Assembly: GCF_003590775.1 (NCBI RefSeq)
Contig: NZ_QYUM01000004.1
Span: 186,001-250,000, forward strand
Length of the DNA: 64,000 nt
Reading direction: 5' to 3'
DNA from: Sphingomonas cavernae
Lineage (GTDB): Bacteria; Pseudomonadota; Alphaproteobacteria; Sphingomonadales; Sphingomonadaceae
The position numbers and the translations under genes were made by a program. Of this stretch, positions 8,781-17,017 are shown piece by piece. Position 1 is the stretch's first letter; every line of letters begins with the position of its first letter. The notes beneath the pieces were generated by a model that was not told where the DNA came from, ran no database searches, and saw nothing but the letters and a program-made list of their open reading frames with translations.

Positions 8781-9886
8781 CGGGAGGCACGCCTTTTGCC
8801 GAGATGTGTCGCGATGGCAGCAGGCGGCAGCACCGCGGTTGCGATCCCCGCCTTGGCGATGCTGCCCGGCATACCCCACACCACCGACGAATCGATGTTC
8901 TGGACAAGCAGCTCTGCGCCGGTCGCGGCCAATTTGTCGGCGCCGATACAGCCATCACGGCCCATGCCACTCAACACGATACCGACCGCCGCGTCGCCAT
9001 AAACTTCGGCAACCGAATCGAACATCGGATCCACCGACGGCAGGCAGCGCGATTCGACACGCTGACGGCTCAGCCGGACAACAACGCGCGCGCCGTGACG
9101 CTCGACGCAGAGATGCGCATTGCCCGGCGCGATGTGCAGCACGCCGCGCTCGATCGTCATCCCCTCTCGCGCGACCACGGCCTTGCGGCCCGTGGAGCCC
9201 CGAAGCTGCTGCGCGAAAAAGGGCATGAACACTTCGGGCAGATGCTGGGTGATGAGGATGGGCGCGTCGAAACTGTCCGGGAGCGCGCGAAAGAATTCGG
9301 TGATCGCGTGCAACCCGCCCGTCGAGGCGCCAATCGCGACGCATTGGATCGGTCCGAGATCGGAGCGCGGCTCGCTGACGGGGACGAGCGCCTCAAGCGG
9401 CTGCGGCTGCCGCGGCATTCCTGGCGCCACCGCAGCGCCGGCGGTCCCCAGACGCATCAGCCGTTCGCACAGGATTTCGGAGAAACGCCCGCCAAAGGCG
9501 TTGCGCCCCGGCTTGGCCAGCGTATCGGCAGCGCCGAGCGTCAGTGCCTCGACCGTGGTCGCGGCGCCTTCCTCGGCGAGCGCCGAGACAATCAGAATGC
9601 GCGCACCCTGACTTTTTTCGATCAGTTCGGGCAGCGCGGCAATGCCATTGCGGCCGGGCATCTCGATATCGAGGAGAATAACGTCGACGCTGACGCGCGC
9701 GAGGCTGTCGAGCGCCTCCTGTGCGCCCGCGACCTGGTCGACGATCTCGAAGGCCGGATTGCCGGAAATCATCCGCGCCAGAACCGCGCGGGCGACCGCC
9801 GAATCGTCGACGATCATCAGCCGGATCTTGCGCGCCTCAGCCTCGGTATCCGGTCCCGGTCCAGTAAATAGGGGCTGGCTCGCCAC
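8777..9886 (-). CDS. cheB: Chemotaxis response regulator / protein-glutamate methylesterase CheB
   Basis: About 369 residues from a GTG at 9886, chosen because it is the last start before the receiver domain and follows cheY by 11 bases; a little more upstream sequence is open. The receiver domain has RLMIVDDSAVARA and VILLDIEMPGRNG (phosphorylated Asp). The methylesterase domain has the serine nucleophile in GASTGG, the His in ITQHLPEV and the Asp in LSGMGRDG. The two are joined by a Pro/Glu-rich linker. CheB demethylates and deamidates receptors when phosphorylated by CheA. Confidence 0.95.
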   Translation of the reverse strand: MASQPLFTGPGPDTEAEARKIRLMIVDDSAVARAVLARMISGNPAFEIVDQVAGAQEALDSLARVSVDVILLDIEMPGRNGIAALPELIEKSQGARILIVSALAEEGAATTVEALTLGAADTLAKPGRNAFGGRFSEILCERLMRLGTAGAAVAPGMPRQPQPLEALVPVSEPRSDLGPIQCVAIGASTGGLHAITEFFRALPDSFDAPILITQHLPEVFMPFFAQQLRGSTGRKAVVAREGMTIERGVLHIAPGNAHLCVERHGARVVVRLSRQRVESRCLPSVDPMFDSVAEVYGDAAVGIVLSGMGRDGCIGADKLAATGAELLVQNIDSSVVWGMPGSIAKAGIATAVLPPAAIATHLGKRRASR

Positions 9887-9897
9887 AAATGCCCCGC

Positions 9898-10266
9898 TCA
9901 GGCAAGGCCGACGATCTGGAGCTTGCTCTCGAGCGTTTCCCGGTCGAACGGCTTCATGACATATTCGTCGGCGCCCGCCTCGATCGCGGCGCGGATATGT
10001 CCCATGCCGTTCTCGGTGGTGCAGAAGACGACCTTTGGCCGGACGGGCAGGTCGCTCTGGCGAAGTGCACGCAGAAATTCCATGCCGCTCATGACCGGCA
10101 TGTTCCAGTCGAGCAGGACGACGTCGGGCGGAGTTTGAAGGCATTGATCGAGCGCATCGCGGCCATCGACCGCCTCGTCGACGGTGAAGTCGAGCGTTTC
10201 GAGAATATGACGGGCGACCTTGCGGATCACCTTCGAATCGTCGACGACCAGACACTTCTTCGACAT
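9898..10266 (-). CDS. cheY: Single-domain response regulator CheY
   Basis: 122 residues, a lone receiver domain. Acidic pair in CLVVDDSKV, phosphorylation Asp in LLDWNMPVMSG, conserved Thr in FCTTENG and Lys in YVMKPFD are all present. As part of the che operon it is the likely output to the flagellar motor switch. It lies 80 bases after cheW, the widest gap in the operon. Confidence 0.95.
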   Translation of the reverse strand: MSKKCLVVDDSKVIRKVARHILETLDFTVDEAVDGRDALDQCLQTPPDVVLLDWNMPVMSGMEFLRALRQSDLPVRPKVVFCTTENGMGHIRAAIEAGADEYVMKPFDRETLESKLQIVGLA

Positions 10267-10346
10267 TGTTCCTGCCCTTTTAGACCTGCGACCAGAAGCC
10301 TGATGACTGGATAGCGCGAAAGCGTAAGCGCCGGGTTAAGATACGC

Positions 10347-10781
10347 TCACGCAGCGAGCGCGAGATTGCCGGCGGCAAGCATTGCGGGATCGATCAGCAG
10401 CAGCGAGGCGCCGTCATGATCGAGCAGGCCGAGAGAAGCCCGCGCCCAGCCAGCGCCGAGACGTGAGCGGACCGGCGCGGGCACGCCGGCAATCGCGCAG
10501 ACATCCTCCACCATATCGACGACGAGGCCGTATTGATGGCCGTCAAGATTGACCACAACCGTCGTAAGCGTGGCCCTCGGTTCGGCGGGATCGAGCCCCA
10601 GCGCGATACGCGTGTCGATCATTGTGATGACGCGGCTTCGCAATGCGGCGAGGCCCATCAGGTGCGGCGGTGCGAGCGGCACCGATGTCGTGTGGGTGAC
10701 GTGTACGACCGAGTCGATCGCCTCGGTTGCGAGCGCGACGCGCTGCCCGGCGATGTGCGCGATCAGGTAGAGATCGTTCAT
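10347..10781 (-). CDS. cheW: Chemotaxis coupling protein CheW
   Basis: 144 residues. A CheW-fold protein starting MNDLYLIAHIAGQRVAL, with the internal features LMGLAALRSRVITMIDTRIALGL and YGLVVDMVEDV. It links chemoreceptors to CheA. The start overlaps the cheA stop in an ATGA (10778-10781), indicating translational coupling. Confidence 0.94.
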   Translation of the reverse strand: MNDLYLIAHIAGQRVALATEAIDSVVHVTHTTSVPLAPPHLMGLAALRSRVITMIDTRIALGLDPAEPRATLTTVVVNLDGHQYGLVVDMVEDVCAIAGVPAPVRSRLGAGWARASLGLLDHDGASLLLIDPAMLAAGNLALAA

Positions 10782-13123
10782 GGCCTATGCCCCCCTGCGC
10801 GACCAGCCTGGAGCGCGGTCATCAATCCCGCGCGATCATAACGGTAGACGCTCGAGGGATCGCCATCGCGCGCGCCGATGTCGTTGCGCAGCCTGAGCAG
10901 TCGTCCCGGCGGGAGTTCGGTTTCGAGCGGCTCGGCGTCGCTGGCGATCACGATGTCGGCATCCGCAGGTTCAAGATCGCCGGCAAAGGCGACGCGGTAG
11001 CCCGCGGCCTCGACGAGCGGGCGCAACACCTCGCGCGTCCAGGGATCTTCGCTGCTGGAGAGCAGGCAGACGGGCTTTTCGCTGCTAGTCGGGCCGCCGC
11101 CCGTAGCCTCTGCAAACAGCCAGTAGGGGTCCAGGATCTCGATCTGGCGGCCGTCGATAAGCGCGACGCCCGCAACAATCCCATCGGCCTTGGCGCGCAC
11201 GATCTCGCTCGGCAGCGCGACGATGTCGATTACCTCGTCGATCGCATAGGCCAGTTCCACGGCACCGTCATTGAGCCGCAGCACGCCCACGCTGTCACGC
11301 TCGGCGAGCGTGTCAAAGCTGACCAGAGGAATGATCCGGCCATCTATGGAAAGACGCAGTCGGCCCGCGGCGAAGCGGATCTGCGCACTGGCGACCTCCT
11401 CGATCCGTTCGACCACAGCCAGGCGCACGGCGCGCTCGGCGCCATCAAGATCGCGGAACAACAGCATCGAGACGCGCTCGTCGGCATCGGCCTCACGCAC
11501 AGCCTCGATCACTGTATCGTCGTCGAAAGTGATCGCGAGGATTCCCGAGGTTTCGGCAATGCCCGCAGGGTCGAGCAGCAGCATCGGGCGCCCGGTATCG
11601 GGCAGTGTCATGCCCGCATAAACGCCCGTCGCCATGATCGCAGGACAGGAGGGCCGGATCACAAGCTCCTGATGATCATGGAGTGCGGCGACGCTGATCG
11701 CATAGTTCGCGCCGCCCGTCGGATTGAGCACCACGAGCGACCGGACGCCCTGCTCCGCCTCTTCGGGCAAGCCAAGCACCGCTTCAAGCGATATGAGCGG
11801 AATACGCTGATCGCGAATGCGCGCGACCATCGCGGTACCGACGCGCTCGAGTGAGACCGAGGCGCTGTTTTCGCGCACGATCTCCTGGATCGCGGAGCGC
11901 GGGATTGCAAAGCTTTGCCCCGCCGCGCTGACGGTGAGCGCGGGGATGATGGTGAGCGTGAGCGGCACGCGGATCGAGATGGCGAGGCCCTTGCCCGGCG
12001 CATTGTCGAGGTCGACCACGCCGCCGATACGTTCGATATTGGAGCGGACCACATCCATGCCGACGCCGCGCCCCGAAATTGCGGTCACGCTCTTGGCCGT
12101 CGAAAGACCCGGCTCGAAGATCAAGGCGAGTTGGGCTTCCTTGGAAAGCTTGTCAGCGCGCTCGAAAGTCACGACACCCGCGGCGACCGCCTTTGCGACC
12201 AGCCGTTCGGTGTCGATGCCGCGTCCGTCGTCGCCAACCTCTATGACGATCTGGTTGCCCGACTGGCGCGCCGAGACACGCAGCCGTCCAGTGGCGGATT
12301 TGCCCGCCTTTTCGCGTAGCGCGGGTGACTCGATGCCGTGATCGAGCGCGTTACGGATGATGTGGGTCAGCGGATCGCGGATGATCTCGATCATCTCGCG
12401 GTCGAGTTCGACGTCGCCGCCGTCGATCTGAAGGTCGACGCTCTTGCCGAGTTCGCCAGCGATGTCGCGGACCATGCGCGGGATCGAGCTGAACAGCTTT
12501 TCGATCCGCTGCATCCGCGTGCGCGTGATCGTGTCGCGCATGTCGCCGACACAGGCCGACAGCCGCTCGAACGATCCCTCGATTGACGGATCGACGCCGG
12601 TGTCCTGCAGCCGCCGCGACAATTCGTTGCGCGCCAGCACAAGGTCGGAAACGCCGCTCATCATCCGGTCGAGCAGATCGAGCGAAATGCGGATGCTGCG
12701 GATGTTGCCGCGCATCACGGGCACGGACTGCGCTTCGATCTCGACGGGTTCGACGGGGTGTTCGACGCGTAGCGCGGCGATGAGCAGGTCATCGCCGTCC
12801 GGCACCGCCTCGCCCGTGTCGATCGCTTCTGCGAGTTCGCCGATGCGGTCGATCACCGCGAGTACGGCGCTCACCAGACGGGTGTCGGCTGCGCGCTTGC
12901 CGTCGCGCACCTCGGACAGCACATCCTCCGCCGCGTGGCTGAGCTTTTCGAGGCGCGGCAGATCGAGAAAGCCGCAGCTTCCCTTGACCGTGTGGACGAA
13001 ACGGAAAATCGTATCCAGCCGGTCGCGGTCGTCGGGATTGGCCTCCCAGGCGACAAGTTCGCCCGCGACAGCCTCAAGCGTCTCGCGCGTCTCCGCGATA
13101 AATTCAGCGAGAATGTCGTCCAT
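10778..13123 (-). CDS. cheA: Chemotaxis sensor histidine kinase CheA with a C-terminal extension
   Basis: 781 residues starting MDDILAEFIAETRE. The Hpt domain carries the phosphorylated His44 in RFVHTVKGSCGF. After a short acidic linker, with no obvious CheY-binding P2 domain, comes the dimerisation domain. The HATPase follows, with N-box IIRNALDHGIE, G1 DDGRGID and G2 GRGVGMDVV. The CheW-like P5 domain begins near PLTLTIIPALTV. Beyond it are about 270 more residues: a second region resembling a CheW fold (about 570-680), then a segment resembling a receiver domain but lacking the phosphoacceptor Asp (about 690-770). It heads the che operon. Confidence 0.95.
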   Translation of the reverse strand: MDDILAEFIAETRETLEAVAGELVAWEANPDDRDRLDTIFRFVHTVKGSCGFLDLPRLEKLSHAAEDVLSEVRDGKRAADTRLVSAVLAVIDRIGELAEAIDTGEAVPDGDDLLIAALRVEHPVEPVEIEAQSVPVMRGNIRSIRISLDLLDRMMSGVSDLVLARNELSRRLQDTGVDPSIEGSFERLSACVGDMRDTITRTRMQRIEKLFSSIPRMVRDIAGELGKSVDLQIDGGDVELDREMIEIIRDPLTHIIRNALDHGIESPALREKAGKSATGRLRVSARQSGNQIVIEVGDDGRGIDTERLVAKAVAAGVVTFERADKLSKEAQLALIFEPGLSTAKSVTAISGRGVGMDVVRSNIERIGGVVDLDNAPGKGLAISIRVPLTLTIIPALTVSAAGQSFAIPRSAIQEIVRENSASVSLERVGTAMVARIRDQRIPLISLEAVLGLPEEAEQGVRSLVVLNPTGGANYAISVAALHDHQELVIRPSCPAIMATGVYAGMTLPDTGRPMLLLDPAGIAETSGILAITFDDDTVIEAVREADADERVSMLLFRDLDGAERAVRLAVVERIEEVASAQIRFAAGRLRLSIDGRIIPLVSFDTLAERDSVGVLRLNDGAVELAYAIDEVIDIVALPSEIVRAKADGIVAGVALIDGRQIEILDPYWLFAEATGGGPTSSEKPVCLLSSSEDPWTREVLRPLVEAAGYRVAFAGDLEPADADIVIASDAEPLETELPPGRLLRLRNDIGARDGDPSSVYRYDRAGLMTALQAGRAGGHRP

Positions 13124-13173
13124 GCCCCATTCGCTCCGGCGCGTATCGAGGCGCCGTATTGCGGCAGGGCTGG

Positions 13174-13188
13174 TTAAAAAGGCGTTAG
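13174..13188 (-). promoter_or_regulatory. Candidate CtrA binding site upstream of cheA
   Basis: TTAA, seven bases, TTAG: seven of eight positions of the CtrA consensus TTAA-N7-TTAA, 51-65 bases upstream of the cheA start. A similar site lies upstream of the chemoreceptor gene at 57020-57034. CtrA control of motility and chemotaxis genes is known in alphaproteobacteria; this instance is inferred from sequence. Confidence 0.45.
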
Positions 13189-13269
13189 CCTTGCTGCTCG
13201 GCGCAAGGCGCGCGCAATAAGGGCGGCCGTAATCTGATCCGACGGCCGTTATCCCATTTTTAGTGAAAG

Positions 13270-13917
13270 CTAACGCCCTGCGATCACCGCGCCGAAAAGC
13301 AGGAACGGATCCTCGGGTGCCGAAACCTGGATCGAGCCCCCGGTTTCGGTGACGATCCTGTGCGCGAGCCACGCGGCTGCGGCACGCGGCGTCAATGCGT
13401 CGTCGGCGACCTCACCGAGCAGCGCCTTGCGCAGTTCGGGATCGAGCACCAGTCGCGGTCCTTCGGCGCGCACCACGATCTCGGTGCCACGGTCACTGCG
13501 CTCCGCCCCGACGTCGAGCCGGCCGCCGCGCACCAGCGCATCACCCGCGATGAGCGCGAGGTTCAGGAGCACCTTGATCGCGGTCTTGCTGAGCGCGGCC
13601 TCGCCCACCATCCAGCCGAGTTCGATCCGGCCATCAGCGCCGAACAGGCCTTCGATCGCCCCCTTGGCCTCACGCGCATCGACCTCTTCGCCAAAGCCGC
13701 CGGCAGCCCCGAAGGCAAGCCGGAAGAATTTGAGCTTGTTGGCCGAGGTCCGCGCGCTTTCGGCGAGGAGATCAAGACAACGCTGCCGCATCTCGGGGTC
13801 GTGTTCGTCGGCAAGCAGCTCGAGGCCGTTGTTGAGCGCACCGACCGGGCTCAGAAGGTCATGGCACAGGCGTGAGCAGAGCAGGCTCGCAAAATCCACC
13901 GCGTTGATCGAAGACAT
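13270..13917 (-). CDS. chpT: Histidine phosphotransferase ChpT
   Basis: 215 residues from the ATG at 13917 (MSSINAVDFASLL). The DHp-like segment has the phosphorylated His in LCSRLCHDLLSPVGAL. It is followed by a degenerate ATPase-like domain without nucleotide-binding boxes, as in Caulobacter ChpT. ChpT passes phosphate from the hybrid kinase CckA to CtrA and CpdR and so controls the cell cycle and, in many alphaproteobacteria, motility. Its position next to the chemotaxis operon fits that role. Confidence 0.85.
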   Translation of the reverse strand: MSSINAVDFASLLCSRLCHDLLSPVGALNNGLELLADEHDPEMRQRCLDLLAESARTSANKLKFFRLAFGAAGGFGEEVDAREAKGAIEGLFGADGRIELGWMVGEAALSKTAIKVLLNLALIAGDALVRGGRLDVGAERSDRGTEIVVRAEGPRLVLDPELRKALLGEVADDALTPRAAAAWLAHRIVTETGGSIQVSAPEDPFLLFGAVIAGR

Positions 13918-13991
13918 CCGATGACCCTTGGGAAAAGTAAGAAATTTTTTGCCCTTCTGGCCGACGCGGCACGATGTTGCAACCGGCGGAG

Positions 13992-14399
13992 CTATCCAAC
14001 GGCCAGATCGACGCGTTCGAAGCGGCCGTGAAGCCCGCCCTGCGAATCCGCGCGCCACAGCGTGGCCTCACCCCCCGCAACAATCATCCAGAGCTGCGCC
14101 GGCTCGAGCGCGGCAGCTTGTGCATCGGTACGCGAGGGTTCGGCGCGGCCATTGGGGTGACTGTGATAATGCCCGATCCGCGGTGTGCCGCCGGCGCGTT
14201 CCGCGCGCGCCTGATCGAACAGCAATTGCGGGTCGATCTCGAAGCGATCTCCCGCTCGTTTCGAAATGTTGTGCGCTGGGCGCACGTCGATGATTTCACC
14301 CTTTGTGCCAAGCAGCAGGCCGCACACCTCGCGCGCGGGCATCGCCGCAGCTTCGGCAAGAATCCAGTCGAGCAACGATCTTGATATGCGCACCGCCAT
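13992..14399 (-). CDS. Mov34/MPN/PAD-1 (JAMM) family metalloprotease-like protein
   Basis: 135 residues from the ATG at 14399. The JAMM zinc motif is complete: an upstream Glu in AREVCGLLLG, then GHYHSHPNGRAEPSRTD (HxHP...SxxD). Bacterial single-domain JAMM proteins include CysM-linked sulfur-carrier peptidases (Mec+), which remove a terminal residue from ThiS-like proteins. No sulfur-carrier or cysteine synthase gene is adjacent, so the substrate is unknown. It is divergent from rluD. Confidence 0.85.
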   Translation of the reverse strand: MAVRISRSLLDWILAEAAAMPAREVCGLLLGTKGEIIDVRPAHNISKRAGDRFEIDPQLLFDQARAERAGGTPRIGHYHSHPNGRAEPSRTDAQAAALEPAQLWMIVAGGEATLWRADSQGGLHGRFERVDLAVG

Positions 14400-14415
14400 A
14401 CCCACATAGCTAGCA

Positions 14416-15366
14416 ATGGATCGGGGGATTTGCACTGTCGAGGCTCGTATTTCCGCGGACGCGGGGGGATGGCGGCTGGATCGCGCACTCGCCCAGGCCG
14501 TTCCCACGCTTTCGCGCGAACGCATCAAGGCTTTGATTTCGAGCGGCAATGTCCGCAACGAGCATGGCGTCGCGGTGCGCGACCCCGCGGTCAAGGCGGC
14601 TGCGGGCGCCGAATTTGCACTCGACATCCCCCTGCCCACGCCCGCGCACAACGAGGCGCAGGAGATCCCGCTCGTCATCGCCTATGAAGACGAGCATCTG
14701 ATCGTCGTCGACAAGCCCGCGGGGCTCGTCGTCCACCCGGCCGCGGGTAATCCCGACGGAACGCTCGTCAACGCGCTGCTCCACCATTGCGGCGGCAGCC
14801 TTTCGGGGATTGGCGGCGTGGCGCGGCCTGGAATCGTCCACCGCATCGACAAGGACACATCGGGGCTGATGATCGCGGCCAAGACCGACCGGGCGCATGA
14901 GGGCCTCGCCAGGCAGTTCGCTGCGCACAGTATCGAACGGCGCTATCGTGCGATTGTCGGGGGACGCCCAAACCCCGCATCCGGCACGGTCGACGCGCCG
15001 CTCGCGCGCTCGCCCGTCAATCGCAAGAAGGTTGCGATCGTCCAGTCGGGAAGGCGCGCGGTGACGCATTATCGCACGGTGGAGATGCTGAAAGACGCAG
15101 CGCTGGTCGAATGCCGGCTGGAAACGGGCCGTACGCATCAGGTGCGCGTCCATATGGCCTCGATCGGGCATAGCCTGCTGGGCGATCCCGTTTATGGCCG
15201 CCCCAAGCCGGTACATAAGGCGGTCTTGCGCGAGCTCGGATTTCAACGGCAGGCGCTGCATGCAGCGCATCTCGGGTTCATCCACCCAATCAGTAGTATC
15301 GCTTTAGCCTTCGATAGCGAAATTCCTGACGATATGCAGGAACTGTTCAGGGCATTACGTGTATAA
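14416..15366 (+). CDS. rluD: RluA/RluD family ribosomal large-subunit pseudouridine synthase
   Basis: 316 residues. An N-terminal S4 RNA-binding domain (LDRALAQAVPTLSRERIKALI) precedes the pseudouridine synthase domain with the catalytic Asp in HRIDKDTSGLM. RLETGRTHQVRVHM and HAAHLGFIHP are further family motifs. The domain layout matches RluD, which modifies helix 69 of 23S rRNA; RluA or RluC specificity cannot be fully excluded from sequence alone. The stop is 58 bases before rpoH. Confidence 0.9.
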   Translation: MDRGICTVEARISADAGGWRLDRALAQAVPTLSRERIKALISSGNVRNEHGVAVRDPAVKAAAGAEFALDIPLPTPAHNEAQEIPLVIAYEDEHLIVVDKPAGLVVHPAAGNPDGTLVNALLHHCGGSLSGIGGVARPGIVHRIDKDTSGLMIAAKTDRAHEGLARQFAAHSIERRYRAIVGGRPNPASGTVDAPLARSPVNRKKVAIVQSGRRAVTHYRTVEMLKDAALVECRLETGRTHQVRVHMASIGHSLLGDPVYGRPKPVHKAVLRELGFQRQALHAAHLGFIHPISSIALAFDSEIPDDMQELFRALRV

Positions 15367-15423
15367 GAGTATAAGCACAGTAGCCTCCCAATGGGGGCAC
15401 TGATTCAGGGAGTATGTGAAGTC

Positions 15424-16332
15424 ATGGCTGCCAACACCAACGTCCCCGCGACGATCCCCGCTTTGGGTGGTGAGCAGAGCCTCAACCGTTATCTGTCGGA
15501 AATCAAGAAGTTCCCGATTCTGGCGCCCGAGCAGGAATATATGCTCGCCAAGCGCTATCAGGAGCATCAGGATCCCGAAGCGGCCGCACAGCTCGTCACC
15601 TCGCACCTTCGCCTCGTCGCGAAGATCGCGATGGGTTATCGCGGCTATGGCCTGCCGACGTCGGAGCTGATCTCCGAAGGCAATATCGGCCTGATGCAGG
15701 GCGTGAAGAAATTCGAGCCCGATCGGGGATTCCGTCTCGCCACCTATGCGATGTGGTGGATTCGCGCGTCGATCCAGGAATATATCCTGCGTTCGTGGAG
15801 CCTCGTGAAGATGGGGACCACCGCCGCGCAGAAGAAGCTGTTCTTCAACCTTCGCCGGATGAAGAACAAGCTCGACGCGTTCGAGGACGGCGACCTGCAT
15901 CCCGACGACGTCCAGAAGATCGCGACCGATCTCGGCGTGAGCAATGAAGACGTCATCAGCATGAACCGCCGCATGGCGATGGGCGGCGACACGTCGCTCA
16001 ACGTGCCAATGCGCGAGGACGGCGACGGCCAGTGGCAGGACTGGCTGCAGGATACCGATCCGCTGCAGGACGAGCGCATTGCCGACGCCGAGGAGAAGGA
16101 CGTTCGCCACGAAATGCTCGTTGCGGCGATGGAAGACCTTAACGACCGCGAGAAGCACATTCTCGCCGAGCGTCGCCTCGCCGAGGAACCCAAGACGCTT
16201 GAGGAGCTGAGCCAGGTCTATGGCGTGTCGCGCGAGCGCGTCCGCCAGATCGAGGTCCGCGCCTTCGAAAAGCTGCAAAAGGCGATGATGCGGATCGCGG
16301 GCGAACGCCGCCTGCTGCCGTCGATGGCGTAA
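15424..16332 (+). CDS. rpoH: RNA polymerase sigma factor RpoH (sigma-32)
   Basis: 302 residues from the ATG at 15424 (MAANTNVPATIPALG); an in-frame ATG 33 bases earlier is less likely. Region 2 shows SEGNIGLMQGVKKFEPD and ATYAMWWIRASIQEYIL. The RpoH box QKKLFFNLRR, which separates this group from other sigma-70 factors, is present. Region 4 has GVSRERVRQIEVRAFEKLQKAM. It directs the heat-shock regulon, expected to include the dnaK and grpE genes of this window. Confidence 0.97.
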   Translation: MAANTNVPATIPALGGEQSLNRYLSEIKKFPILAPEQEYMLAKRYQEHQDPEAAAQLVTSHLRLVAKIAMGYRGYGLPTSELISEGNIGLMQGVKKFEPDRGFRLATYAMWWIRASIQEYILRSWSLVKMGTTAAQKKLFFNLRRMKNKLDAFEDGDLHPDDVQKIATDLGVSNEDVISMNRRMAMGGDTSLNVPMREDGDGQWQDWLQDTDPLQDERIADAEEKDVRHEMLVAAMEDLNDREKHILAERRLAEEPKTLEELSQVYGVSRERVRQIEVRAFEKLQKAMMRIAGERRLLPSMA

Positions 16333-16342
16333 AAGCTGAAAG

Positions 16343-16365
16343 GGCCGGCGCATAATGCGCCGGCC
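16343..16365. terminator. Hairpin between convergent rpoH and NTF2-like gene
   Basis: GGCCGGCGCAT / ATGCGCCGGCC form a perfect stem with a minimal loop just after the rpoH stop. On the minus strand it is followed by CTTTCAGCTTTT, so it may act mainly for the opposing gene or for both. Confidence 0.6.
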
Positions 16366-16377
16366 TGGCATTGACTG

Positions 16378-16878
16378 TTATTCGTCGAACTTCGCGCCCG
16401 AAATAGCAACCGCCTGATCGAAAGCCTCGGCGGGCGTGGCCGACGCTGCGTCGGTCACGATCGCCCAGCGGCCATTGGCCTGACGTGCAACCACCGTCGC
16501 GAACTTGCTCGTGGTGACGCGCGGCGCGGCGCCGCTGGCAGGGATCACGGTGGTGCGGACATAGCCATTGTCGACATACACACCGTCGAAGCGCTTGCGA
16601 TCGACGATTCGCATCTTCATCGAAAGGCTGCCGCCGGAGGCGCGCAACTGTTCCTGAAAGCCTAGCACGCCGCGGATGATCGTCTCGCGCGTGTCGATCC
16701 GCGCAGTGCTGCCCTGCGGCAGATAGGTCGCGCCCGGCGCGTAGACGCTCTCGATCAATGCGGGATCGAGCTTCGCATAGGCCGCGATCATGCGCTCATA
16801 GACCGCGTTGGCTTCGGTGTCGCTCGCCTGAGCCACACAAGGCGCCGCGAGCAGCGCCGCAGCGATCAGCAACTTCAT
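16378..16878 (-). CDS. Exported NTF2-like (SnoaL/DUF4440-type) protein
   Basis: 166 residues from the ATG at 16878, with GGAGGGACAT just before it. The signal peptide is MKLLIAAALLAAPCVAQAS. The mature protein has the cone-shaped NTF2 pattern: helices EANAVYERMIAAYAKLDPALIESVYAPGA, then strands with RETIIRGV and MKMRIVDRKRFDGVYVDNGYV. Such proteins are often small ligand binders or enzymes, but no catalytic residues can be assigned. Its frame stays open to 17001, but that part lacks a Shine-Dalgarno. Confidence 0.75.
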   Translation of the reverse strand: MKLLIAAALLAAPCVAQASDTEANAVYERMIAAYAKLDPALIESVYAPGATYLPQGSTARIDTRETIIRGVLGFQEQLRASGGSLSMKMRIVDRKRFDGVYVDNGYVRTTVIPASGAAPRVTTSKFATVVARQANGRWAIVTDAASATPAEAFDQAVAISGAKFDE

Positions 16879-17017
16879 ATGTCCCTCCATCTTTCCGCCC
16901 GCCATTGCGCGCGACGCGGCCATCGTCAAAAGCCGATCGGCGAACGGCTGACTTTCACGCATGAACGCAGAATTGACGCGGCGCCAGCGGGCATGGTTCA
17001 AGCCCCAGTCCCCTCGA

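Noticed and set aside
10330-10346. A third CtrA box upstream of cheY (TTAAGATACGCTCAC)
   Set aside because: Only one half matches, and it lies at the end of the cheW-cheY gap far from a start.
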